Below are positions 10,301-22,132 of a stretch of 64,000 nucleotides of DNA, in pieces. The DNA is from Vitrella brassicaformis. Its lineage: Eukaryota > Sar > Vitrellaceae. The notes below the pieces were generated by a model, which was not told the origin of the DNA, ran no database searches, and saw only the letters and a program-made list of their open reading frames with translations. The stretch spans positions 582,682-646,681 of the forward strand of contig CDMY01000227.1 in the NCBI GenBank assembly GCA_001179505.1, given 5' to 3'. Position 1 is the first letter of the stretch. Each line of letters starts with the position of its first letter. The position numbers were made by a program, and so were the translations under genes.

Positions 10301-13300
10301 CCCTTTCATATTCAGGTAGCCGATGAAGAGGCCACGAGTGGGCCACAGAGGGATAACACGCCCTGTGTGGCGTCTTTCTCAGGGCGTACCCCAAGTGCGG
10401 CTGTGTCCCGCCCCACACCTTCCATCTGCTGCTGTTCGAGTTCCGCCCCACGCAGGCCGCCAACACCACCCCCCTCACCGCCACCTTCCAGCTCGTCCTC
10501 AACGAAGATGACAAGTCTGTCCTGCCCATCGCTGTCGCAGGCCGCGCGTGGATGCCGAAAGGCGTCCTGGCACATGGCAAATCTGAAATGGTCAGTCAGA
10601 CGCAGAATGGCAAGTCGTGCCTCGTTTCCATTCATTTGTGATGCATGGCATGCCATGACATGTATGTGTGTGTACAGTTTTTCCCTCCGACATGTGCAGG
10701 GGTGGCGGGTACGGACGTGGTGCCCCTCCGCAACGCCACCGAGATCCCCCTGACGTTCTCGTGCCGCCTGCCGCCCAAGGCGACGCCCCACTTCACTCTC
10801 CCCTGCCCCAGTGGCTACCTGGGGCCGGCAGAGGAGGTGTCGCTGCCGTGCCAGTTCTACCCCGCTGAAGCCAAGACATATGCCACACCCCTCTATGTGG
10901 CTCTACGCGCCGCAGCAGATGACACACAGGCGAGACGAGGCGAGACACAGACGAGCCCTCGGTCGATAGGGGAACGTCTGTGTTGTTTGGGTGCCTTGCA
11001 GGCGGTGTTGGGTCCGCTGAGGCAGCTGGTGACGCCCCCGCCCGCGCCCTCCCCCCGTAGTTGCGAGTTGGCGCTTCGTCTGGTGGGTCAGGCGACCGGC
11101 CCTGTGCTGTCTGTGTCGCCATGCGACGTTGACCTCGGAGACGTCGCGGCGCTCGATACTGTCGAAGGACAGGTGGGAAGGGAATTGGCATCACTGTCTG
11201 GTGCACACACATGTGTGTGTGTGGGTTTGTGCAGGTGACGCTTCACAACAACTCGACGTCGGCCATCTACTACACGGTTGAGGTGCAGTTCTGCCCCCAG
11301 GAGCCATCCGACGACCTGTTCGGCCGATCCACACCTCCACCCATAGGGCCGCCCTCCGCATTCGACCAGCCCCATGACACCGAAACCAACACGGGTAGAG
11401 CAAGCGTAATGGATGATACGTCGTGCATGTGGGATTTTTGTTTACTGCAGAGCCCGCCGGCACTGCAGCAGCGGCAGCTGCCGCAGCTCCGCCCCAGCAC
11501 CCCCACTCGCCGCCTTCCCCCCTGCCCCCTCCATGCGATGACGAGCTCAACCAGCTGGACAGGCAGCAGACCAGGGGCTCCGTCTACTGGGACCAAGACA
11601 GGTCCAGACAAGCCGACGGGGCACTGCGCGTGGCGGCGGGTACAGAGGGCGATGGCGTCATAGAGGGCCGCTGCACCGAGAGGATCCGCTTCACTTTTGC
11701 GCCGATGGTCCGGGGGCCCCATCAGTACTGCGTCAACGTGGTGCCGTTCGCGCAGCCCTCAGACAAGTTCCTGGAGCGGCGACAGCTGACGTTTCCCAGG
11801 AACACCCACCACCGCAGTGAGACGGGAGCAGACACACACTCGCACAGAGGAGTCATGGATGGATGGATGGATGTGTGCAGGCGAGCGGCGACCCGAGACA
11901 GAGGAGACACTTGCAATGGAGCTGCATGCCAGCACCTCGTCGTCGATGGAGATGGACGCCATGGCTGCCGAGGCAGGTGGTGGTGCGTCGCTGAGGCCGC
12001 GCACCCGCAGCGTCCACGCGGCTCACGGGGTCAAGTTCTGGGTGGGAGCCAACGTCATGCACCCATTCTTCCAGATCGTCGACATCCGCTGCACCACCGC
12101 CGCCCTCTCGCCCTCCCACCTGTGGGCCTCATTCCAGGCAGACAACATCAACAGGCTCTTCCGCAGCGAAGTGACGGACGGTGAGCGTGCCTTCCTGCAC
12201 GCCAAGGGCATCGACGCGCGCAAGCGGCAGCTGCGGCATCTGCAGAGCTTCACGCTCGACTGCGGCGCGTTTCCCATGGGCGGCGTGCCCCCCTACTTCA
12301 CCCTCACCCTGCACAACCCCGCCCCAGTTGACGTGTCCTTCCGCTTCCTCACCCCCAAGAAGTTGAGCCTCGAGGACATTCCCTTATGGGCCGATGACCT
12401 GGACATACAGGGGCAGATGCAGGGGTCGGAGGAGGCGCATTACGACTTTGTGGAGTCGAAGCGGCTGTTTGAGGTGTCCCCTGCCGCCGGGCGCATCTCT
12501 GCCCGGGGCTCGATGCAGCTGCGGCTGGCGTACCACCCACTGAAGGAGGGCTCACATGTGCTGCCGGTGGTGCTGAGTGTCGACAAGGGACACTCGGTGC
12601 TGCTCTACTTGACCGCTGCGGCCATCATTTACGGTGTGCCCAAGCTGCAAGTCAGGGCGTCAATAATGGTATGTATGGTGAGGGCGACCTCTAGAGGGTC
12701 AGTCGTCTTGCTGGTGGTGAGTGTCCTTGTCTGTCTGTCTGTCTGTCTGTCCGTGTTGGTGCATGCCATGCAGCACCTGCAGCCGGTCCCTCTGTCGATG
12801 AACCCCGGCCCCGTCCAGGCGGTCGAGGTGTACAACCGGGGGTCGAGTGCCTCCCACTGGCAGCTCGACCCCTCCTCACTCTCCGACCTCTGCCGCGACA
12901 ACTTCAGCTTCCAAATCCTCCAGTGCCAGCCGCTCTCGGGCGTGCTGCAGCCCTTCACCACCACACACATCCACTTTGTCTTCACGCCGCTGGAGGCCAA
13001 GACGTACACCTGCCCAATCACCATACGCACACACAAAGATGACACACCAGAAGCGACGGTAAGTGGCGGATGGGAGAGGGGGCAGGGGAGGGGAGAAGAT
13101 CATCGACAGCCTACATACCTAGGTGTGTGCAGGTGTTGGACACGCTGACGTTTGAGCTGCACATGGAGGGTTACCAGCAGCCTGCCGACGGGTCCGCCCC
13201 AAGCGCCCTGCCGTGCGTCGACCGCAAGTTCCCCCCCACCCTGCCAGATCGCACCTTCACCGCCCCCCCAAGATGTGCTGCATTCACCTCCCTCGACGCA

Positions 13301-13567
13301 GTCAAGTTCTGGAAATGCCCACCAAAGTAAGCGCAGCACAGCACAGCACGGACCAATCCATACACTCACTGGTCATGAGATTGTGTGTGTGTCAGTGCGT
13401 TTTGTCACCGGCTGCTGGTGTTGTCCAACACGAGTCCGCGGTACGAGATGCACTTCAGGTGGGACCAGCAGGGGCTGCTCGGCGGAGACGACAACCAACT
13501 CGTTATGATAGTCCCTTCACAGGGTCAGCCAACCACCACCCACCCTGGCAACCTCAACGAGCCACCC

Positions 13568-13599
<32 letters not shown>

Positions 13600-15601
13600 T
13601 GCACACATACGTCTCCACGTGTGTGTATGTGTCGTCTTTCTGCCTGTCTGACTGCCTGCAGGTGTGCTGAGGAGCGGCCACCACTGTTTGGTGCATTTCA
13701 TCCTGGCGCTCGACGACCAGCCGCTGGACATATCGGGCGAGGTCGCGTGTCGCGTCGAATGGGTAGCCGCACCCACAACCACCAACGGCGAAGGCAATGG
13801 GCGCACCTCACTCAAGAGGAGGCCATCGAGAGGTGGGTGGGTTAACGGGGGGCACACAGGCGCGCCGTATGTCTGTGCGCCGTGCCATGCAGACGACCCC
13901 CATGAGGTGTTTGCGACCCACAAAGTGCACGTGCACGAGCCAGTCTACTCGAAGCTCGACCCCGCCTCACAGCAGCGCACCGGACCGCACCGGTCGGTCG
14001 TCAGCCGACTCACGCGCTCGCGCTACTTCGCACTCAGGGCCACCAAGGGGGGCCAGAGATGCCTCGAGAACCAGGTAGGTACTGCTGGGAAGAAAGACAA
14101 CCAGCCGCTGCATGCCCATGTGGTGGGTTGGCATGGATGTCACTTAGTTCGATTCTGAGTTCACCAAGGTGTCGAGTAGCCACGACAGCAAGGGCCGCTC
14201 CAACGCGTCGGCGGCCGCCACGGTGGGCGACGAGGACGTTCTCGAGGACCCCACACAAGTCGGCGCCACTCTGCCCTCCAAGGCGCCTCTCTACGTGCGG
14301 GTGGAGGTCCTCGCCGGCTCGTTCACTTGCGAGGGAGGTGAAGCGGACGACAGATTTGTGTGTGTGCCGCCGCTGGCTCTACCCAATTACGATGAGTTGG
14401 TGGTGGGGTCTGAGGAGGTGAGCCCCACGGCCACGGACGAGTCGGCCGACATGGCCAGCAGACGATCCTCCAAGATGCCCGACAATAAGAGGAAACAGCA
14501 CCTGGAGGTGCCATCGGTAGGTAGGCCCAGGGATATAACCACAGGGTCTCCTTTCTCGCAGGCAGAGGAGTATGTTATGTGTCTCGTTGGCGCAGGAGTA
14601 TGAGGCCGCCGCTACCCACGAGGAGACCGACACCTCCCCCAGTGCATCCACCTCCCCCCGGCCACACGAGCATACGGACGCCTTCCACTCGCTGCCTCTC
14701 GCCGAGCGGGCGGCACCCGTCATCCAGCACATCTTCACGGAGCTCTTCAGGGCGGCGCTGGCCGACCCCAGTCTGCCGGGGCTGATCCAGGACATGCTCC
14801 GGCAGCCACCGCCCCTCTGCCGGCAGTTCCACGACTCGCCCGCGCCCACTCCGCCACCCGTCGACCCTTCATTTCCTCTTGAGGAGAAAGGCGGAGAGCG
14901 GGCGCTTGATTTGGCACACCAAGGGGAAGTTGAGACGACACATGCGACTGCAGATGCGGATCAAGTGGTCGAGGAAGGGCAAGAACAGCAGCAGCAGCAG
15001 CAGCAGCAGGAGAGCGGGCCGCCAGACGAGCGGCTTGAGCAAGAGCATGACGAGGAAATTGGAGAAGAGGAGGCTCCAAGAGAGGAGGGCGAGGAGACAT
15101 CACCTGACGAGCAGGAGCATCACGACGCAGATGAGCAGGGCCCAGAAGAAAGCGAGAAGCCCCCACAAGCAGCGACGGAAGAGGCCCCGGCTGCAGCAGG
15201 CGAGCAGCCGATGGACACCAGCTTGCTGCATCACAACTGGTCACCTCTGACGATGGACTACTTCGGAGACAACCCCAGCCACATCACCGAACTCAGGGTA
15301 GGCTATCCGTCAACCTCCACATACGCATGACAGACACCGACACAACGTGCGACACCGACCGATTGGTTTTGGGTCGGTTGGGTTGATCGATCAGGAGCAG
15401 CTGCAACGGCGAAGGGCGTCTGCGGCGAGTGTGGAAGAGGAGATCGTCGAGATGGGTTGGGGGGACCACGGCCGGCGGCCTTTGCGTGAGTTGGCCATTG
15501 AGCTTCAGAGTCTGCCGACTGTCTTGTCGGAGATCTACCGTGAGATGTTGGCAGAGCTGCTGCAGGACATTATCGATAAGAGGACGCCACTTGCTGAGTA
15601 G
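7359..15601 (+). CDS. CFAP65: Cilia- and flagella-associated protein 65 (CFAP65/CCDC108) homologue
   Basis: Axonemal protein made of many MSP/ASH-type immunoglobulin-like domains; in ciliates and algae the family belongs to the central-apparatus projections. I trace about 22 introns and roughly 2,100 residues, close to animal CFAP65 length. The N-terminal block (DELIWQNWTVGGEVKKRL, then NMDFPQTIKLPPG and VAFRP) matches the family's opening ASH domain. Repeated motifs such as VVLRNAT, FTPDRASVYD and FTPLEAKTY mark further domains. Near 14987-15009 a CAG run encodes poly-Gln, followed by a Glu-rich linker and a conserved-looking helical tail ending IDKRTPLAE. An intron near 10929-10999 starts with GC rather than GT; that stretch is also open in frame and may be coding. 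Identity is firm; individual exon edges are approximate. Confidence 0.85.
14987..15009 (+). repeat. CAG repeat encoding polyglutamine in CFAP65
   Basis: An uninterrupted CAG tract in frame, at the junction of a Ser/Pro-rich and a Glu-rich region. Potentially length-polymorphic. Confidence 0.75.
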
Positions 15602-15896
15602 CGAGCACCTGCGTGGGCGCTGTGCGCGTGTCCACGAAAGTGTGTCCTCGAGGTGTGTTGCGTGAGTTTGTGCTCAATCGCTATATAAAGCTGGATGCAT
15701 CCATGTTAGCTGACAGTGTCAAGGATCGAAGGACCTGTGTGTCGCGCGGATGGGCGCACAAGTCACTCACACACACACACAGTTAGGGTTTCAGGGCACC
15801 GGCGGCCAAGATACGCCCCCTCGCCCCTCCATTCCCCGTTTCGTGAGAGACGAGCAGCCGTGAAGTCCCCATCCCTGCTTCCATCCCGCTAATCGG
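15602..15896. other. Spacer downstream of CFAP65
   Basis: 295 bp between two plus-strand genes. It must hold the CFAP65 3' end and the next promoter. A CA run lies at about 15770-15781. Nothing else is recognised. Confidence 0.4.
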
Positions 15897-17625
15897 ATGA
15901 TTCGGCTCCCGATGGCTCTCTATACCTGGTCGCTCTGCATCGCCCTGATCCTCTGTCAGCTGTGTCAACAAGTCTCCTCGTCTCGTGTCGCGGTGGGGGA
16001 TCTGGTGAGCTGCTCACAACCGCCCGAGAACCTCGCTGAGGAGCCAATCGACATCAGGTGGATAAGAACAGATATAGACGGTATCCCTTGCTTGTCTTGG
16101 CCGCTGCAATGAATGGCATTGCATCGATTGCAGTTGTTCTGTGAAGGTCCCTGAGGCGTTCAGGCAGCGCATGCAGGCAAACCTCAGGGGCAAAGACACG
16201 CTCGGTGTAGTCTTGGCAATGCGTCTCCTCCCAGAGGAGGATTCCCCTCTTGAGGTGTCACTGCAGGAGGTATGTATTCCGAAGCGACCGACTAGATCCA
16301 TCATAAGACGTCTCCCTCAGGTGGAGGGGCTGGACGTGACAGATGGTGAATGCGTTTTGTATATCTATCCGCACGAATGCTACTTGGGGAGGTATGTGCA
16401 TGACCGAGAACACAAGCTGTCAGCCCTTTTATGTATTATTGTGTCTCTGTCCAGTCTGAAGAAGGCCGACAAGCTGAGTGGCAACACCCTTATCGTCGGA
16501 ATGTTATCATGGATTGACCACTTTTCGCCTGCCTACGGCTGCACAGAGGTGACAATCTATGACGCAAGCAGCATCAAGGAGATGTATGTGCTCTCAAAAG
16601 CAGGTACGCGCAGAAGATGCACAGGTTCTGACATGCACATCGATATGTTCAATTCGTCGGCATGTGCATGTCAGGCTTCTACTATCAATCCTTTGGCTTC
16701 CAGCATGCCCCTCCGGCGGACCAAGACAAAAAAGGAAGCTGCAAGAAGATGACCATCTCTCTTTTTGACAGGAAGGCGGACATTCTTCCAACCGCCGAAT
16801 TCAATCTCGTCGTCAATCTCGTCAAGAGCATCCGCAGGAGCGCCTGGATGCACGAGAAGAAGAAGAAGAGGGGCGCGTTCGACCAGAACCAGAAGGTCCT
16901 CGACATCGACATTAATGATGGCGCCGCCACACTCGAGCCAGTGGCAGTCGAGCACCTCCGCCGCAGAACGGTCACAAGCGTAGAGCAGGAGAGCGGCTTC
17001 AAGAAGGAGATGACGGGCTGGCTGCGCACAGTGTTCGTCGTCCTCAAGGCTTGGCCGGAACTCGAAAAGATGACTCGTGAGTGCGTGGCGAAGCAAGAGA
17101 GGATTGCTGACGGCCCGCAAAACCCCCAAGCCGATCTTCTGCTGCCCCATCTGGCCCCATCAGTGACCATCGACCGCAGCTACCCCCCAGGCAGCACGGC
17201 CCACCAGGTCATTACATGGACTCAGTACGCGCTCAGCTGCCTTGATTGATGGTACAGGTGTGTGTCTCTCTCCTGGTGTGTGTGTCACCAAACAGATCAT
17301 GTGTCTCATTCAGTCAGCCGGTCTGGTGCTCGTGAAGAGCGGAGACAAAGAGGTGCTCCGGAAAGAGATGGGGAGAAAGCCGTCCCTCAACCTGCTCAAA
17401 TTCAGCCTCCCTGACGATGCGCAGCGATGCCTACGCGTCAATGATGGTGTGCGGCAGCTGAACGACACACATGCCTACAGCCTGGTGGAAGAGTTTGCCC
17501 CGGAGCTCCTGCAGGAGAACGGGGAGAGGCAAAGAAGCGAAGAGGCACAAGAGGAGGAAGCAAAAGAAGCGAAGAGGCAAAAGAAGAAGAAGCAGAAGAC
17601 GGATGACACTCAAGAGGCACATTAA
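15897..17625 (+). CDS. Signal-peptide protein of unknown function with basic C-terminal tail
   Basis: Six-exon model of about 438 residues. The first exon is a signal peptide (WSLCIALILCQLCQQVSS) ending at GDL|GTGAGC. The following exons join in phase through YIYPHECYLG, SGNTLIVGMLSWIDHFSP and KAGFYYQSFGFQHAPP. That last motif resembles the C-terminal part of GNAT acyltransferases (xGFYxxxGF), but no acetyl-CoA loop is evident. The C-terminal 110 residues follow an intron read from HQ|GTCATT to AACAG|ATC, which avoids a stop. They end in a Glu/Lys-rich tail containing KRQKKKKQK. A signal peptide combined with a tail that looks like a nuclear localisation signal is unusual, so exon 1 could belong elsewhere. 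No family is assigned. Confidence 0.55.
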
Positions 17626-18294
17626 TATCAATTGTAGCAACCATGAGACACGAATCATCCGGGCCACCTGCCTCTTCGTGTGGGTTGAGGGCTGACCCTT
17701 CATGACTGACCCGCAGTGACGGAGCAACGGCAATTAATGCGTTTCTTCGAGACATAAAACGGAGCGACCTCTAAGGCTTTTCAGACAAGTACACTTATGA
17801 CCTTCTTTCGGCCGGTGTTCGGGTAAGCGGAGCTCAAAGAAGGAGCAACTCAGCGAGACACGCGGCATACCCGGAACGCATGTCTGCACCTTTTGCCGAC
17901 AGTTTGGTGGGTGTTTTCCGTTCTTGCTGCCAACAGATTCATTGTCGTGCGTGTCCTCAGTGAGTCTTTGGCCTTGTGACCCTGTCTACCTCTCGCTATG
18001 CCAAACACAGCCGCACACTCAGAGACACACACGCAGGCAGCGACTCATCTCATTCTTTATCCATACACATACACGCATCAACACGCAGCAGGCACACAAG
18101 TCACTCACTCACTCACTCACTCACTCACTCACTCACTCACTCACTCACTCACTCACCACACACACACACACCACAGAGCTAAGCCGGCTTGAGTTTGGTA
18201 AGTCGCAAACCCAGAACCCTGAACCCCAGACCCTAGAACTTCCGGGATCATTCTATGCCTTGGATTTCCTGCGCTGCAGCTCCTTCTCCTCAGC
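17626..18294. other. Spacer with ACTC repeat and telomere-like degenerate sequence
   Basis: About 670 bp. Contains the ACTC tandem repeat and, at roughly 18207-18240, a degenerate run of CCCTGAA/CCCTAGA-like units. No gene is seen. Confidence 0.5.
18101..18154. repeat. ACTC tetranucleotide tandem repeat
   Basis: Perfect tandem repeat of TCAC/ACTC, about 13 copies, flanked by CA dinucleotide runs. Confidence 0.9.
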
Positions 18295-19572
18295 ATGCCT
18301 GCATCTGCGATGAGATCCGGTGAAACGCCTCATCGGCCTCTGTTAAATGCGACCGTCACCTCGCCGGGAGCCGCTGCCTCGGCCGACTTGTCAGCCCTGG
18401 GACGCATTCCAGCCTCACTGATGGACAGCAACCCGTCAGAAGCCCCGCTCGTCTGCTACGACTGTGGTGTTCTCATCGGAAGGATTGTCAACAATGAGAC
18501 GGAAGGCAGGCACACGTCGGTGTTCCTGCAGCGCGTTACCCACTGCGGACAGGACAGAGGGAGGCTTTACTGTCTTGGCTGTCTGAAGACACTTGGACGA
18601 ATCGACCACAGGCCAGACTCAGAGTCCCATCAATCTGAGTCGGCCGATGACAGGAGCCGCTCCTACGTGCCCGCGCCTGTCACGTATGGCTACCGGTTGT
18701 CGGTGGATTGTGTGGAGAGGAAGACGCGGCCGCTGCGAATTATCGTTTATGGGCTGAAGGAGGCGACTGTGAGCGAGATGGCCTCTTGGTGGAGGAGGGC
18801 AGTGCCGACACAAGGGGGGTGGGTTGTGGATGAGGTTGTGCTCATGAAGGCGCAGCTTCGGGGGTTCCTTTTGGCCGAGAGAAAAACTGCTGTGGATATG
18901 GTGGTCATCGTGCACCGAAACGAGGGACGGGTGAGGGAGTGAACAGAGAGAGAGAGACTCTTCAGGCGCCCCATTCAGTCAGTGATGGGATGGATGCACT
19001 GTTGGTCGTTGTGTCGTCCTTCAGCTGCTGCTGACGGACCGAAATGGGCTGTACAACGACGTGCTGCAGGCATGCTGGCACGCCACCAACGCCAACGTCG
19101 TCATTATTGTCACAAAGGTCACAAAGACGGAGCTTGTGGCGTCCCTGTCAAATCGTTTCCTTCGCCCTTCACCTGTTCAGGTTCCCACCTCACCTGACAC
19201 CCTTAACGATTCGGCCCTCGTGGCGACGCTCGCCCACCACGCCGATCAGCCCACCATTGGGGCCCTCAGTGCCGCGGGCAGACTGATCACATACGATCAG
19301 ACGCCATCCCAACGACAAGTAAAGAAACGACCGACACGCGACAGATCCTACGGCTGTCGGTTTCATTGAACGAGTCCGATTCTTGTTTGTAGGCGGACTA
19401 TCTGTTAGAATTCGCCCAGGAGAGTTTCTGTCGATTACCGCTGCGGTCGTTTCCCGGGATGCCGCCCGGGTTCCAGCCCGCACCGAGGCGGCCCCACACA
19501 TCGAGGGGAGGGGGTGCTCCGGCTGCCAAGAGACCGCCTCACCAGGCCTTCTTCCGGTGCACTCTGCTGTGA
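18295..19572 (+). CDS. CxxC zinc-binding-type protein of unknown function
   Basis: Three exons (18295-18930, 19025-19318, 19393-19572), all phase 0, give 369 residues. Residues about 47-105 carry a CxxC pair (VCYDCGVLIG), a further THC, then a second CxxC in YCLGCLKTLG. The order CxxC ... C ... CxxCxxxLG is reminiscent of the Yippee/Mis18 zinc fold, but this is only pattern similarity. The middle region alternates strands and helices (LRIIVYGL, VDMVVIVHRN, ANVVIIVTKV) and is probably one alpha/beta domain interrupted by intron 1. The C-terminal 60 residues are Pro/Arg-rich. No enzyme motif is seen, and no family is claimed. Confidence 0.55.
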
Positions 19573-20069
19573 CGATGTGACGAGCGGGCGAGTTTGTAGA
19601 ATAGCTATCTATACATGTGTGTGTATGGAGGAAGGAAGGAAGGAATGGATGGGTGTGGAGGGGGTGTGTGCGAATGGAATGCGTGTGGCCTTGAGGGGGG
19701 GGTGTATGGTATGACATGTATAGGTTGTCGGTTGGCATGGCAAGCTGACTGGCTGATCGATGGCACGGAAGGATGAGATGAGTGTGTTGTGCACACGCAC
19801 ACATGGATGGGATTGACTCAATGAATGCATTGCGTTGAGACGTCTGTCTGCCTGACTCACGCACGTACGGGTCGAGACCTATCGACTAAACCAAGCCTTC
19901 CTTCGCACACCTCCCGCTCCATATCTACTCATAAACACGCACCCCGAGGTCTTATCTAACATGACTCGACTCGTCCATCTATCGCATGCACGCCATACAC
20001 ACGGAGCTTCATTGTCAGACAACACACACACAGACAAACACACTGGAGCGGGGGGCATCAGCCATCTAC
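19573..20069. other. Convergent 3' spacer
   Basis: About 500 bp between the stop codons of a plus- and a minus-strand gene. Contains GGAA and GGAT short repeats and CA runs; no gene seen. Confidence 0.45.
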
Positions 20070-21943
20070 CTACACGAGGTCGTCAGCTGGGGTAGAGAAG
20101 GACGGTGGCAGGTACAGGTAGCCCCTGTCGGAAAGCTCCTTCTCGAAGTCGTCATACTCCACCAGCACCAGGCCGTACCCCTGTGCGTCCTTGAACGCTG
20201 CGCACACACACACACGCGCACACAACGCACAGACACACGCACATCCAACCACACGGATGACGGCAATGAATGACCAATGCACACACAAACACACAGCGCC
20301 GCTCAGCTCACCGGCAACGTTGGTGCCGATTCCGGGCACCGGGCCGGTGAAGCCCGCATTCAGCGACGGACCCTCCTCTACCACATTCCTGCTCACACAC
20401 ACACACACACACACACACTTTTCTGCACAAGGCCGGCAAGCGCGTCTGCCTGGCCCACCGCGAGAGAATGGCGAGCTTGTCGAAGACGCTGCCGACCTCG
20501 ATTGGCGTCTTCTTGGCGATTTTCTTGTCCTGCTGCACCAAGAGCAGTCCGAATGTGTCTTCCGAGTAGCCCATGTAAGCGCTCTCTTGCGGCTGCTTTG
20601 GCTCGAGGGGCGAGTCGGGGTTGTAGCGGGCCTTCTGGTAGGGCAGCTCGCGCATCCCAAGCCGAGTCTGATTGATGGGAGGAACGATTGATGAATGCAT
20701 CATCCCATCCACCAGACAGGCGGTGCAATGCAATGGGGGCCGACCTCGTAGAAGCTCTTGGCTGCGCTGAGGTCCTTGACGGTGAAGCATGCGAACATGA
20801 AGGGATCACGGCGCTCCCCGATGATTATCTGGAAACGGACAACAAACTCCACGCCCAGACGAACGCATGGCTGCGTCACTCGTTTCGATACACCTGCACT
20901 GCACTGCCACCCACCCTGAGCGGCAGTCCTCCTGGCGCATCGACCTCAATCCACCCATAAGCCCTGCATGAAACAAACAAACAAACAAACACACACACAC
21001 AAAGATGCCATGCACCTCCATCCATGTGTGCCTGAATGAGGGATGCACTCCTTCTTCACCTCCTGATGTTCCCGCCGGTCTCGGCGAGCTGGGACACCCT
21101 GAGGAATGGCAGTGCGATCTGCAGGAACTGCACGCCGTTGCCCGGCTCGTAGGCCTGCACCACGGGCTGCGCGTCCTCATCGTCGCTCTTGAGCTCAGGC
21201 GGCACCCTCTTCTCGATCAGCTCCAGCGTGAAGTGCGCACCGTATTCGTTGTAGCTGCTGATACTGGGAGAGTGGGGTGGGGCAGCAGCAGTGCATGTGT
21301 GGGTGGCATCATGGCTGGTGTAGCGTAGCGTACCCTGGCCTGAAGCCGTTTTCGACGCGTTTGAGGTCGAGGGTCTCTGGGCCGTAGCCGACAAAGGTGA
21401 CGTTATTGGTCTTGGCGGGGTTTGTGCGCGTTCGGATCACCTGAATGAGCGATGGATGAGTGAACCAACCGCGAGGAATGGACACACACACGCGTGTGGA
21501 GCCCATGTGTGTGAGGGCGGTCACTCACCCTCATACCGAGCCCCCGTGTGTAGAAGTTGAGTGCGTCATCCATCTTGGGCACATTGACAACGGCGTGCTG
21601 AATGTACCTGCACGAAAGAATGAATCAACAAAGCCGCACACGGAGGCACAGTCACCGCAGACGCGTAGATCTGGTGCATTCATTCATCGCGTCACCTCTC
21701 CAGGTTCTGAGTCTCCGGCAGCGTCCCCATCCCATTCAATGCTGTCCTGCCTGCAGCGTTCCGCAATGCCGCTCGCCATGGATATGCAAGCGGAGAGAAT
21801 GCTGCTGCGTCGGCCTTCAGATTCGCCGAATGCTGCCCATGGCGTCGTCGAAAACTGGGCACATGCGATGAGATGCAGGCGATGAACGCATGAATAAGGA
21901 CAAGGGCACGAATCGGCGCATAGGTCAAATGCAACGAGATCAT
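20070..21943 (-). CDS. Two-domain glyoxalase/VOC superfamily protein, probably plastid-targeted
   Basis: Nine exons (21696-21943, 21529-21607, 21334-21440, 21060-21263, 20915-20963, 20745-20828, 20459-20667, 20312-20388, 20070-20197) close to exactly 394 residues. Two VOC modules are visible. The first starts YIQHAVVNVPKMDDALNFYT and continues with VTFVGYGPETLDL and HFTLELIE; the second starts DPFMFACFTVKDLSAAKSFY and contains GYSEDTFGLLLVQQD. This arrangement is that of fused lactoylglutathione lyases of plants and algae, which detoxify methylglyoxal with glutathione, though substrate cannot be proven here. Before the first module are about 75 residues beginning with a hydrophobic stretch (ALVLIHAFIACISS) and then an Arg/Ala/Ser-rich segment, resembling a bipartite plastid leader. 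An internal ATG (MGTLPETQ) would give a cytosolic form. Confidence 0.8.
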
Positions 21944-22132
21944 TGGGAGGGAGGAATGAAGTACAAGCTCGCAATGGATTTAGGGAATCGCGCTGGTGAA
22001 ACCGTCACAATGTGAGCGTTCACACGAGCGCGGCGAAGGAGAAAGGAAAGGCACAATCGCCTCCTTGTGACCGAGATCTACCTTCACTCTGCTTTCGTGA
22101 CCAAGATCTGCCTTCCTCTGCTGCCAATCAGC
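21944..22132. promoter_or_regulatory. Divergent promoter region, glyoxalase / two-TM protein
   Basis: 189 bp between the two start codons, hence a shared promoter region. No motif is recognised. Confidence 0.45.

Noticed and set aside
17209-17295. Stop codon ending the signal-peptide protein at CLD*
   Set aside because: A phase-0 intron from GTCATT to AACAG removes the stop and joins a further coding block.
18101-18154. Possible CRISPR-like or satellite array
   Set aside because: Plain tetranucleotide microsatellite with no spacers; the genome is eukaryotic.
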